Source: Methylotuvimicrobium buryatense 5G
GTDB lineage: Bacteria > Pseudomonadota > Gammaproteobacteria > Methylococcales > Methylomonadaceae
Assembly: GCF_000341735.1 (NCBI RefSeq)
Contig: NZ_KB455575.1
Coordinates: 2,171,286 to 2,235,285 of the forward strand
DNA: 64,000 nt
Reading direction: 5' to 3'
Of the stretch, positions 27,361-37,600 are shown piece after piece (position 1 is the stretch's first letter; every line of letters begins with the position of its first letter). The notes beneath the pieces were generated by a model. That model did not search any database, had not been told where the DNA came from, and worked only from the letters and a program-made list of their open reading frames with translations. The position numbers were made by a program, and so were the translations under genes.

Positions 27361-29993
27361 CAGAAACCTTAGCCCATACCCGCTATTTTACGCAATCCGA
27401 TTATATTGCCGCTTTTAAACAGCTCATTAAATCGAAAAACCTGGAGTTTAAGCAGGCATTTAACCCCCAAGAACCGGTCACGCCTTTGCTGGTTGCCAAA
27501 GCCGAATTCGTAGACGACATCCTCATTAGCGGCTGGAATCATTTTCTCGGCGGATTCGCCGATCAATTAAGCTTGATCGCTGTAGGAGGATATGGGAGAA
27601 AAGAATTGTTTCCCTTTTCAGACATCGATATCGTCGTCTTATTAGATAAGCAGGCTTCTGCGGAAACCCAAGCAGTGCTGGGGCAATTCGGTAATTTCCT
27701 TTGGGATATCGGTTTAAAACCAGGCTTGAGCGTACGTACAGTCGAAGAATGCATTCAATCCTGCACCGACGACCAAACCATCATGACCAGCTTAATGGAA
27801 ACCAGGCTATTGTGCGGCAATCCGAACTTGTGCGCAAAAGTGCTTGAACCGATAAATAACGGTGAGATATGGCCGTCAAACCGTTTTTTTGCAGCCAAAA
27901 TGCAGGAACAGGAGCATCGCTACTTTAAGTTTCACGACACCGCTTACAATCTCGAACCCAACATCAAGGAAGGCCCCGGCGGACTTCGCGATATGCAGGT
28001 TATTGCCTGGGTTTTTAAACGCCATTACGGCTCCTCAACTCTGAAGGAATTGATTAAATACGGCTTCTTGCCCGAATCCGAATATGAAGAACTGGTCACT
28101 GCACGTAACGTACTCTGGCGTATCCGTTACGCGCTTCATCTATTGACCGGTCGTTGCGAGGATCGCCTGCTATTCGACTTTCAACGAGACGTGGCCGAAC
28201 AATTCGGATTCAAAGGCATCGACCCGAATCAATCCGTCGAAGAATTCATGCAGCATTACTATAAAACCGTAGTCGGCTTAGAACGACTCAACGAAATGTT
28301 GCTGCAATTATTTCACGAGCGCTTCATCGGCGGCGAAACCACCTATCAACAAATTCAAACCAAAACCGCTAAACTCATCGCCATTAACGGCTACCTGGAA
28401 GCCGAAACGGAAAGTTTTTTCGAGGACAACCCACTGGCATTATTGGAAATCTTCCTAGTACTCCAACAAAACCCTTCGCTAAAAGGCATCCGATCAAAAA
28501 CGATTCGCTTAATCCGTAAAAGCCTGCACTTAATCGACGATCAATTTAGAACTAACAAGCACGCCAATCATCTATTCATCGAGATCTTACGCCAACCGCG
28601 AGGCATCACGCACGAACTTCGGCGAATGAATCGTTATGGCGTACTCGCCGCTTACCTGCCCAGCTTCGCCCACATCGTCGCCAGAATGCAGTACGACTTA
28701 TTCCACATTTATACCGTGGACGAACACACCTTGTTCGTGATTCGCAATTTACGACGCTTTTCGTTGGAAAAACACACCCACGAACTGCCTTTTTGCAACG
28801 ACATTTTTTTGACGATCCCGAAACCCGAACTGCTTTATATCGCGGCGTTGTTTCATGATATAGCAAAAGGCAAAGGCGGCGATCATTCGCAAGTTGGCGA
28901 AGAAATCGCCCAAGCATTTTGCCTGCAGCACGACCTGTCCAGGCACGATACCAAACTGGTTACTTGGCTAGTTCGCAATCATTTGATCATGTCGATGACC
29001 GCCCAGCGCAAGGACATCAGCGACCCCGACATCATTCATGAATTCGCCACCCAAGTCGGTAGCACCGAATATTTAAATCATCTGTATTTATTGACTGTTG
29101 CCGACATACGCGCCACTAATCCGGAACTATGGAACTCTTGGAAAGACGCATTATTGAAAGAACTCCATAGCGCAACTTACAACGCCTTGCGCCGCGGCCT
29201 CAAGAACCCGATCAATATCAGCGACAGACTCGAGGAAAATAAAACCGAAGCCTGGGAAGAACTGCTGAAATTAGGCATCTCGGAAGCGACTATTCACGAG
29301 TCATGGAAACATGTCGGCGATGAATACTTTCTTAGATATACCGCCGAAGAAATCGCTTGGCAAACGATTGCGATTGCATCCTGCGACGAACAAGATCTGC
29401 CGCTGGTGTTATTACGCCCTCAAACTCAACGAGGCAGTGCGGAAGTCTTTATATACACTCGCAACGAAGACTTTATCTTTTCAATCAGCACCGAGACCCT
29501 CGATCAACTCGGCCTTACGATCCTCGACGCAAGGATCGTTACCACCAGCGACCAATATGTATTGAACAGCTTCCAAGTCCTCGAACAATCAGGCAACCCG
29601 ATCAAGGATTTACACCGAGAAGTGCATATTTGCACAGCGCTCCGTAAAAACTTAAAAGAACACCACATCAACAAACAAAAAAACATTCGGCGCCAATCGA
29701 GACAAGCCCGGCATTTTCCGATACCAACAACGATTACCTTTCACGAGGATCCGCAACGACGCTTTACGGTCATGGAACTCATTACAACAGACCATGCGGG
29801 GCTACTATCAAAAATCGGACATGTGTTCAACGATCACAACATTCAACTGCACGACGCCAAAATCACTACGATAGGCAGCCGAGCAGAAGACATGTTTTAT
29901 TTTACCGACTATCAATCCAACCCAATTCAAGACCACGAAACATTACAAAATTTGGAGCAAGCCATTCAATCCGCATTACGCGACCATCTATAG
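27357..29993 (+). CDS. glnD: [PII] uridylyltransferase/uridylyl-removing enzyme
   Basis: 878-residue nitrogen sensor that uridylylates PII at low glutamine and removes UMP at high glutamine. Domains in order: nucleotidyltransferase with GGYGRKELFPFSDIDIVVLL (about 76-95), helical linker, HD hydrolase with HDIAKGKGGDH (about 499-509), and two C-terminal ACT domains (from about 695 and 800; second begins TVMELITTDHAGLLSKIG). The GTG start overlaps the map stop (ATGTGA) and follows AGGAGG. With the glutamate synthase gene 5 kb away, it is part of the cell's nitrogen control but not in the same operon. Confidence 0.97.
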   Translation: MTETLAHTRYFTQSDYIAAFKQLIKSKNLEFKQAFNPQEPVTPLLVAKAEFVDDILISGWNHFLGGFADQLSLIAVGGYGRKELFPFSDIDIVVLLDKQASAETQAVLGQFGNFLWDIGLKPGLSVRTVEECIQSCTDDQTIMTSLMETRLLCGNPNLCAKVLEPINNGEIWPSNRFFAAKMQEQEHRYFKFHDTAYNLEPNIKEGPGGLRDMQVIAWVFKRHYGSSTLKELIKYGFLPESEYEELVTARNVLWRIRYALHLLTGRCEDRLLFDFQRDVAEQFGFKGIDPNQSVEEFMQHYYKTVVGLERLNEMLLQLFHERFIGGETTYQQIQTKTAKLIAINGYLEAETESFFEDNPLALLEIFLVLQQNPSLKGIRSKTIRLIRKSLHLIDDQFRTNKHANHLFIEILRQPRGITHELRRMNRYGVLAAYLPSFAHIVARMQYDLFHIYTVDEHTLFVIRNLRRFSLEKHTHELPFCNDIFLTIPKPELLYIAALFHDIAKGKGGDHSQVGEEIAQAFCLQHDLSRHDTKLVTWLVRNHLIMSMTAQRKDISDPDIIHEFATQVGSTEYLNHLYLLTVADIRATNPELWNSWKDALLKELHSATYNALRRGLKNPINISDRLEENKTEAWEELLKLGISEATIHESWKHVGDEYFLRYTAEEIAWQTIAIASCDEQDLPLVLLRPQTQRGSAEVFIYTRNEDFIFSISTETLDQLGLTILDARIVTTSDQYVLNSFQVLEQSGNPIKDLHREVHICTALRKNLKEHHINKQKNIRRQSRQARHFPIPTTITFHEDPQRRFTVMELITTDHAGLLSKIGHVFNDHNIQLHDAKITTIGSRAEDMFYFTDYQSNPIQDHETLQNLEQAIQSALRDHL

Positions 29994-30265
29994 ACCTAGA
30001 TAAAGCATTTCACCATGAAGATCATGAAGAATAAAAAGTTAATTCAATGACTTGCTATTCATTTGTATAGAGCTTTCGCTCACCAACAAAATTAGCGAGA
30101 ATATTTAGGTAATTTCTTGAAATCCTTTATAAACTTCATGTGATTCATGGTTAGATTGCCGAATTTAGGATAACCCTTTCGTTAGTCGAATTCGGCTCCG
30201 GAAATACCCAGTAAAGTCGCTAGCCGGACGAATTTCGGATCCAAGCAAAATCCCCCTGCTATAGA

Positions 30266-30664
30266 TCATAAAGACGACATCGTAACCTCGTTCGAAGCCA
30301 GTCGATTTTCGATAAAACGAATAAGATTCTCATAACCGTCACCTTCAAGATCCTTATATCGCATACCGATTTCGCAACGATCGCTCGCTATCCGGCGGGA
30401 AAACTCAACATTACAACGCGCCTTTACCTGCAAAGGTCGATCGCCGGTAAGCGGCAAATCCAACCAAGCATTTAACTCCACCGGGCGACCGTTTCGGATG
30501 TAACATCCGCCCGGAGTCATCAAATTCCGCTGCAGAATACTGCATTGAATCGAGAATCCGTCACTAGAAGTATCAATCGCCAATACTTTAAGACGCACAC
30601 CTTCTTCGTTGGTAACCACAACAGGCAAATGCGCAGCAACACGAGGATAAATTTTCTTTTCCAT
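30266..30664 (-). CDS. PilZ-domain protein (putative c-di-GMP receptor)
   Basis: 132-residue protein that is essentially one PilZ domain. The N-terminal KKIYPRV is a weak form of the RxxxR motif, and IDTSSDGFSIQC is the DxSxxG-type motif. Domain end has CEIGMRYKDLEGDG followed by a helix. The missing first Arg (Lys present instead) may weaken c-di-GMP binding. ATG at 30664 chosen because CGGAG lies six bases upstream. Stand-alone; 30000-30265 upstream of its 3' end holds no gene. Confidence 0.75.
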   Translation of the reverse strand: MEKKIYPRVAAHLPVVVTNEEGVRLKVLAIDTSSDGFSIQCSILQRNLMTPGGCYIRNGRPVELNAWLDLPLTGDRPLQVKARCNVEFSRRIASDRCEIGMRYKDLEGDGYENLIRFIENRLASNEVTMSSL

Positions 30665-30925
30665 AGCCATCTCCGATCAACCAAATATTGTCATCGAAAT
30701 TCTAGTCTATATCTTTTTTTTTACCAGAATAAATATACAGTTGTCGTTTACACCTCATTTACTTAATAAGATTACTCAGCCGCGTAACAACCACTCTCAA
30801 CGGTATTCTCGAGTACACCAATCCGAATAACCCGCCCCCGTTATCAGAGAGTATTTCATGACCTACCGATATGAAATCGATCGAATCGAGGCCTTGACTT
30901 TAATCAACCTCTACGAAAGAATCTC

Positions 30926-30931
30926 CTGTAT
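30926..30931 (+). promoter_or_regulatory. candidate -10 box ahead of the second multicopper oxidase
   Basis: Perfect TATAAT in the 517-bp gap between the PilZ gene and the multicopper oxidase. No convincing -35 at 16-18 bases, though TTGACT is 31 bases upstream. The rest of 30665-31187 shows nothing clear. Confidence 0.2.
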
Positions 30932-31187
30932 AATTTTCAAACAGGTTATGTTCTTTATCACTTGAATACACGACCGGAAAAGCGTCTCATAAGCCAGAAA
31001 GCATCAAGCGTTACCGATAATGTCGGCAACCACGAGGCAGGAGCCGCCAGTAAACTGCAAGCTACATATAACAAACTCTATCTAAACGTTATCTAAACGT
31101 TTTTTCAGTCGATATGGAGTAAATAAACTTTCGCACTTTTTCCGAGTCACAGTGACTCGAATCATGTGTTTTTTCAGAGGCCTTCGC

Positions 31188-32933
31188 ATGCATAAAAACT
31201 TCCTTACCCTACTCTGCGGCGCCATGACGCTTATTGTTCCACTCGAACTACAAGCAGCTAATGATTTGCCGCCTTCCACTAAAATTGAATTAGGCGAATC
31301 AGAAGAAGTCTGTTCCGATTTCACTTCACCGAAATGGAGAGATGCTCAAGTCATCGACGGCGTTGCGATCCAAGAATCGAGACTTTGCAACCCCGACAAT
31401 CCGGCCGACATTGCAGCCTTTGTTAAAGGCACGAATAACATCAGCATGTCGACGTTAATGGATACTCAATTGGCCGCTGATGCGATCATCAAAACCAATG
31501 ACGTCGACGGCGACGGCGACCCCGACCATATCATCATAAAACTCGAAATCGTCGAATTAAACGGTCACTCTCCCGACAGTACCGAATTGACCACTCAATT
31601 CGACATTGCTCCGGGCGTACAACCCACCTTTTGGGTATTCGCTCCTAAAACACGCGACATGTCGACACTAAGCCTTTACGAGCCGCAAGCCAATCCTCTG
31701 CTCCGCGTACCTTCGCCAACTATACGCGTCGAAGAAGGCGACACCGTCTGGCTGGTTGTCGAGAACACACACCACATGCCGCATTCATTACATCTACACG
31801 GCGTAGATCACCCTTACATGGACCATAGCGGCAGCGGCAATGACGGCGTTGGACAAACCAGCGCAATGGATATTATGCCCGGCGAAAGTAAAACTTATGT
31901 CATCAAACCACGCCAGGCCGGCACTTTTTATTATCACTGCCATGTACAACCGCACACCCATATCCCAATGGGATTGCAAGGCCTTTTCATCGTAGAGGAA
32001 AACCGCCCCAACAACTGGGTGCAAACCTTCAATGTCGGTAATGGCCAAGTTCGACACCCGTCGGTAGCGGTTCAGGAAAAATATGCTCGCGAATACGACA
32101 TGCATTATCAGTCGGCGGACAAGGAATTGCATGAACTAGCTCGCTCGGCCAACGACCCGCGCCTACTCGCACAAAAACTGAACATGGAATACGACGTCAC
32201 CGAAGCGACCGACGACTATTTCATGCTGAACGGCCGCTCATTTCCTTATACGATCAGGGAATCTTTGGTTGAAATGCAGCCGAACGAAAAGGTCAAGCTT
32301 CGCGTCCTGAACGGCCATACCGAAGCACTGGGCCTTCACGTACATGGACATCGTCCTCGCGTTACGCATTACGACGGCATCGATAACGGCCCCGGCTCGT
32401 ATATCATGCGAGATGTTCATACGATGGTTCCCGCCCAGCGTCTCGATCTCGAGCTAGACGGCACAGACGACGGCTTACATAGCTTTGGCGAAGGCGTTTG
32501 GATGATGCATGATCATGTCGAAAAATCATTTACCACCAACGGTATCGGCGAAGGCGGCGATATTAGCTTGGTTGTTTACAAAGATTTTCTTGACGAAAAA
32601 GGGATTCCGAAAATGCAAGGCTGGACTCTGGCACCTTATTTCACGAAAGAATTTTGGCAAGGCAAATACCCGCTTTGGCAAGATTACGACAAGTGGCGCA
32701 GCTTAGGCCTGCCTGACGCTCGCGGCTATAAAGCCCCATTACCGTCTCCGCCGCAAATGATGCTTGAAGGTCCTTCAGACACTCGATCATCGGCGTCCAC
32801 AACAAATTCGGAAAAATCGTTTATCGGCGATTTATTATCCGGATTGGTTTTAGGCATTCTCGCTTATATGGCTATCGTGCGGCGCGAAGACATTTTCGCC
32901 TTGTATCACAAGCTAGCTAAAAAGCCGGCCTAA
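31188..32933 (+). CDS. membrane-anchored multicopper oxidase
   Basis: 581-residue copper oxidase with signal peptide (MHKNFLTLLCGAMTLIVPLELQAA) and a single C-terminal membrane segment (GDLLSGLVLGILAYMAIV) followed by a basic tail, so it is probably a periplasmic enzyme held to the inner membrane. Copper ligands are in HSLHLHG (about 199), YYHCHVQPHTHIPMG (about 247), LHVHGH (about 384) and MMHDHVEKSF (about 440). It differs from the Tat-type CopA-like oxidase at 15.2 kb: Sec signal, no Met-rich loop, tail anchor and a long N-terminal region with a DVDGDGDPDH acidic stretch that could bind calcium. Substrate unknown. Confidence 0.82.
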   Translation: MHKNFLTLLCGAMTLIVPLELQAANDLPPSTKIELGESEEVCSDFTSPKWRDAQVIDGVAIQESRLCNPDNPADIAAFVKGTNNISMSTLMDTQLAADAIIKTNDVDGDGDPDHIIIKLEIVELNGHSPDSTELTTQFDIAPGVQPTFWVFAPKTRDMSTLSLYEPQANPLLRVPSPTIRVEEGDTVWLVVENTHHMPHSLHLHGVDHPYMDHSGSGNDGVGQTSAMDIMPGESKTYVIKPRQAGTFYYHCHVQPHTHIPMGLQGLFIVEENRPNNWVQTFNVGNGQVRHPSVAVQEKYAREYDMHYQSADKELHELARSANDPRLLAQKLNMEYDVTEATDDYFMLNGRSFPYTIRESLVEMQPNEKVKLRVLNGHTEALGLHVHGHRPRVTHYDGIDNGPGSYIMRDVHTMVPAQRLDLELDGTDDGLHSFGEGVWMMHDHVEKSFTTNGIGEGGDISLVVYKDFLDEKGIPKMQGWTLAPYFTKEFWQGKYPLWQDYDKWRSLGLPDARGYKAPLPSPPQMMLEGPSDTRSSASTTNSEKSFIGDLLSGLVLGILAYMAIVRREDIFALYHKLAKKPA

Positions 32934-32942
32934 ATCCGGCCC

Positions 32943-32977
32943 ATATCGACCCGCGGAGCTATTCCGCTGGTCGATAT
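32943..32977. terminator. hairpin between convergent genes
   Basis: ATATCGACCCGCGGA and TCCGCTGGTCGATAT form a long, nearly perfect stem with a 5-base loop, located between the multicopper oxidase stop and the convergent hydroxylase gene. No T run follows on either strand, so a factor-dependent end or 3' stabiliser is as likely as a classical terminator. Confidence 0.5.
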
Positions 32978-33006
32978 CGCGGCCTCAACCCAAAAAAGAG
33001 TCGAAC

Positions 33007-34224
33007 CTAAATCGACTCACCCTTTGCCAATTTGGGCAACCTACCATCCAATCCCATCGCGGCTCGCATAACTTTTTTCTTGACCGGCACGACACGCTCG
33101 GCCAAACCCAAACCCAAATTGCGCAAAATCCTAACCGGCATGATCTCGTTGCTGAAAACCCGGTAAAAAACATCCATGACCGTCATCATTCTTAGATTGT
33201 CTGCACGCCTTGACTTTTCATAACGCTTCAATTCGGCAATATCGCCAATATCCCGACCCGATCGATGAGCATTGACCAACACCTCAGCCAACACCGCCGC
33301 ATCGAGCAAACCGATATTGACGCCTTGACCGGCCAATGGATTAATCATATGCGCAGCATCACCAACCAAAGCGATGCCGGGCCTCACATAACTCTGAGCG
33401 TGCTGCCGTTTCAACGGAAACGAAGCGGTACCCAAAACAGTATTGATTCTGCCAAGACAATCCGGAAACGCCTCGGTCAATTCGTTCAGCAATTGCTCGC
33501 AGGGCAAGGATTTTAATCGCTTGATTTCACCAGGAGAGTTATACCAAACCAGCGACCCGTATCGACCGGTTAACGGCAAAAAAGCCTGTGGACCGCTCGG
33601 CACGAATCGCTGCCAAGTAATATCCTGCTGGGGATAATCGGTTGCCACATAGATCACCAGCGCATGTTGTTTATAATCCCAACCGGTCACCCCAATCCCG
33701 GATACCTGTCGAACTTTGGAATTCCCGCCGTCGGCGCCGACTAAAACATTCGCCGTCAAAACCGTACCGTCATCCAGCTCAACCACCGAACGATGGCCTT
33801 CGTCATCCAAGCCATAATCGATGCGCTTAATACTAGCCGGACAAAATAAACTGACGTTATCAAATTCCTGCAAACGCTCCAACAAGGCCAATTGGGTTAC
33901 CCGATTTTCGACGATATACCCCAACTCGTTGTAATCAATGTCGTCACTGCAAAATTCGGTATCGCCGACGGTTTCCCATACTCGCATACGCCGGAAAGGG
34001 CAATAACGGCGATTCAAAACACCCTGCCACGCGCCGACCGCCTCCAAAATATGCCGCGAAGCGATACTCAACGCGGAAACCCTGAGATCATGGGACTGGT
34101 CTGAAGTAAACTCATTGGGGAATACATGCTCGATTACGGCGACCTTAAGACCGCTTCCGCCTAACCCGCAGGCCACTGCGGCCCCAACCATTCCCCCACC
34201 GACCACTACAACATCAAAATTCAT
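33007..34224 (-). CDS. UbiH/UbiF/UbiI-family FAD-dependent hydroxylase
   Basis: 405-residue flavoprotein monooxygenase. FAD-binding GGGMVGAAVACGL is at 9-21, the DG motif is VGADGGNSKVRQ, and the second FAD motif GDAAHMINPLAGQGVNIGLLDA is near residue 283. The family hydroxylates the ubiquinone ring in aerobic quinone synthesis (COQ6 superfamily). Which ring carbon it acts on cannot be decided from sequence alone. The gene converges with the multicopper oxidase; no other quinone gene is adjacent. Confidence 0.85.
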   Translation of the reverse strand: MNFDVVVVGGGMVGAAVACGLGGSGLKVAVIEHVFPNEFTSDQSHDLRVSALSIASRHILEAVGAWQGVLNRRYCPFRRMRVWETVGDTEFCSDDIDYNELGYIVENRVTQLALLERLQEFDNVSLFCPASIKRIDYGLDDEGHRSVVELDDGTVLTANVLVGADGGNSKVRQVSGIGVTGWDYKQHALVIYVATDYPQQDITWQRFVPSGPQAFLPLTGRYGSLVWYNSPGEIKRLKSLPCEQLLNELTEAFPDCLGRINTVLGTASFPLKRQHAQSYVRPGIALVGDAAHMINPLAGQGVNIGLLDAAVLAEVLVNAHRSGRDIGDIAELKRYEKSRRADNLRMMTVMDVFYRVFSNEIMPVRILRNLGLGLAERVVPVKKKVMRAAMGLDGRLPKLAKGESI

Positions 34225-34258
34225 TTTCTTATTTGGAACCCGTAGTTAACTATTTTCT

Positions 34259-34457
34259 AATATACCTATCGCACTTCAAATTTCGGCGATAATTAAGGAT
34301 TTCGTGATAAATAACGTCCTGGAACTATCAGCTTTGTCGAGGGTTCGGTAACTCGCTTGACAGGGCACCGTGAACCCAGCACCTAAATAAGCCATGATTT
34401 TGAATCATTGCCAATGACCTATGGAATTTAGGTGCTGGGCCTTTGACGGGCACCTAA
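34259..34457. repeat. composite A-end, B-arm and C-module repeat
   Basis: Starts with an A-type left end (TATACCTATCGCACTTCAAA), passes into a B arm (TTCGTGATAAATAACGTCCT; GGGTTCGGTAACTCGCTTGA), then a C-type hairpin CCCAGCACCTAAAT / ATTTAGGTGCTGGG with its centre in reversed orientation, and ends CTTTGACGGGCACCT. 34225-34690 holds no gene. Confidence 0.7.
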
Positions 34458-34690
34458 ATATATCGCGAAACCCCAACAATTGATTAAGACTATAACAATT
34501 TGCATCTAAATGACTTAAAATGCGACTCATGATATCATTTGCAGGTTTCTCTGAACGCAATTGCCTGCATTACTTATCGCATCGCCAATGCAAACCGCTC
34601 TTTTTGAAAAGTTTGACTTTAGCATGCATTGCGAGAAAAACGAACTACTAACGCTGTTGATCGCAGCATGACTGGAACGGGCTGGATATA

Positions 34691-37600
34691 ATGACTGAAA
34701 TTTCCCGAATAAACCTCAAAGAACCTTTGCTTTACGACGCCGATCTTTCCCAAGATAGCTGCGGCGTGGGTTTTATTACTCATAAACAAAGCAAACAGAC
34801 TCACGAGCTACTTGTCAAGGCGCATGAAGCACTATGCACGATTCCGCACCGCGGCGGCATGAGCGCAGAAGGCATCGGCGACGGAGCCGGGGTGAATGTC
34901 GACCTATCATTGAAGTTTTTTCGAAAAATCACCGGAAACAGTAACCTGCAACTCGGAGAATTTGGCGTCGCCAACTTTTTCTTTCCGGAAGATCACGAGC
35001 GTTACGATAGTTTCGCGATCGAATTGATCGAAAAACATCTAACTCGATTCGGCCTGCCGGTCATTACTTGGCGAAACATCCCGGTAGACAGCCAAGTCAT
35101 CAACGAAGCATCCAGAAAAGCGCAACTACCGATCAAGCAAGTAATTTTCGGGCGCCCGGAAGCTTTAAAGACAGCGACTCATAGCGAATTCGAACAACTG
35201 ATTCAAAGCGCATTGCTGGATATCGAAGCCGATGGCTTTACCCGCGACGAATTAACCGGTTTCTACCCGCTATCGATGAGCTCGAGAACCCAGGTTTACA
35301 AAGGCCGACTGAATTCTTTCGAAGTAATACCGTATTTTATCGACCTCTACGACGAAGATCATGAAATACACACCCTATTCTTCCATACTCGATTCTCGAC
35401 CAATACCGCTCCGGCAACGATGATGGCGCAACCGTTCCGCTACATGGCGCATAACGGCGAGTTAAACACCGACAAAAAAAACCGACTCAGTGAAAATGCG
35501 ATCGCGCGCCTACACAACAAACATATCGTTTTCCCGTGCGGACAATCAGACTCGGGCCGCCTCGATCAAACACTGACTCGCCGAATCAATGAAGACGAAC
35601 TCGATGTCGTCACGGCCGTGCTGGCGATGATGCCGCCTGCCTGGGAAAACGACACGACCCTGTCTCCTAAAGTTCGTGCGATGCTCGAGTATTTCAGTCT
35701 TTATGAAGAAAAAAATGACGGCCCCGCCGCCCTGATTTTCTGTGACGGCATACGCGTCGGCGCGCGTCTAGATCGTTTGGGGCTCAGACCTTTGCGCTCG
35801 GTTGAAACCGAAACCTATCTAGCCGTTATGTCGGAAGCCGGCCAAATCGACTTTCCGCCCAAAGACGTTATCAAACGTGGCCGTATCGAAGCCGGGGGCA
35901 TGGTTTATTTCGACCACAGCACCGGACAGATTTATAACAGCCATCAAGTCTTGGAAACACTCGCCGGACAGAAAGACTATGAAGCGATGCTCCGCGAACG
36001 CAGCCTGCATATCGGCGAACTGCCAAACGTCTCCTTCGATGAATTAACCCCGGTCAACAGCCAATTCAACATCGATCAACAACACACGGCTTATTCGCTA
36101 AATCAGGAAAGCTTTAAATTCCTGCTTGATCCGATGTTGAGTACCGGTCTTGAAAAAGTTTCCGCAATGGGCTACGGAATTGCTCCGAATGCGCTTTCCG
36201 ATGCCGAAGGCGGCATGTCCCGTTATTTCAGCCAGCGCTTCGCCCAAGTCACCAACCCGCCGCTCGATTCACTCCGTGAAAGCGACGGTATGACCTTGCG
36301 CGTAGCGCTCGGCGCCAAACCGACCTTTTCAGAGGGCAACAGCAAGCAATTAGTCATCGACTCGCCAATTCTGCAAAGAACGCATTTGGAACAAATCCGC
36401 AGGCAATCCAGTGTCAAGACCATCACATTGGACATGCTATTCACGCCGGACTTCGAAAACCCCAAAAATAACGAAGACCTTCTCGAGTCGGCGGTACGCG
36501 CCGTTTGTCAACAAATCGAACAAGCAGCCCGCGACAACACCGGCATCATCATTCTCAGCGACACCGGTATCGGCCGCGATAAGGCGGCGATTCCCGCCCT
36601 GCTGATGGTTGCCGCGGCGAATCAACACTTGGTCAAACAGGGACTGCGCTTCCACTCGTCACTAATTGCCGAAACAGGACAAGTCGCCAGCGCTCACGAC
36701 ATTGCAACAATACTCGGCTTCGGCGCTTCAGCAGTCTGCCCAATCAGCGCCTACAATCGTGTCATCAGCCAATTCACGCCCGATAAACAACAAAAAGCCC
36801 TGGATAATTTTAAAAAAGCGGCTGAAAAATCGCTGATGAAAACCATGGGCAAGTTCGGGCTCTGCACCGTGGAAAGCTATATAGGCGGCGAATTTTTCGA
36901 ATCGAATTATTTGGACACCAACGAGCCGCGCCTGCAACCGTATTTCCCGAATATCAACGCGCCGGTCGGTGGCGTGCGGTATGCCGACATTGCGAAAAGC
37001 GCGGCCGAATGGCATCGCAAAGCATTAAGTATCAAGGACGAAAAAGATATTCCTTTCATCGGTTTGTTCAAGGAACGGCAAGACGGCGCAGGCCATAGCT
37101 TCGGCAACCTTGCGGTCCGGGAATATATCAACATGACCGACGAGCCGATCTTGTATATTCCTCAGGACAAATCGCCGGAAGCCAGCGATACCGCTTATTT
37201 CGATTTCGGTTATGAAAAACGCACGCCCGAACAAATCGATAATTTCGGCATAACACCGGCTTATCGCAGTTTTGCCAAAAACCTATATCAAGAGCGCGAC
37301 AATCGCCCGGCCGCATTACGGGATATCATTGACCTACCGGCCGATATCAGCCAAGCGCAAAGCACGGCCGATTTCGACCGTATTTTGGGTAAGCAAAGCT
37401 TGCTCGGAAACAACAATTACATGATTCACGGCATCGCGGTTGAACGAATCGACGGGGTTAATTATTCAATAACCTTGCCTGAAAACAACAACGAAACGCG
37501 GCTGACAGCTCTTGCCGAACATTTCAAAAACCGTTTCGGCGATAGCGCCGCAACGATCAGCGTTACTAACAATGCCTGTGCAATCAAGCTCTCAGATAGC

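Noticed and set aside
30858-30965. 35-codon open frame (MTYRYEIDRIEAL...) upstream of the second multicopper oxidase
   Set aside because: Weak ribosome site only, no known match and overlaps a candidate promoter; not enough support.
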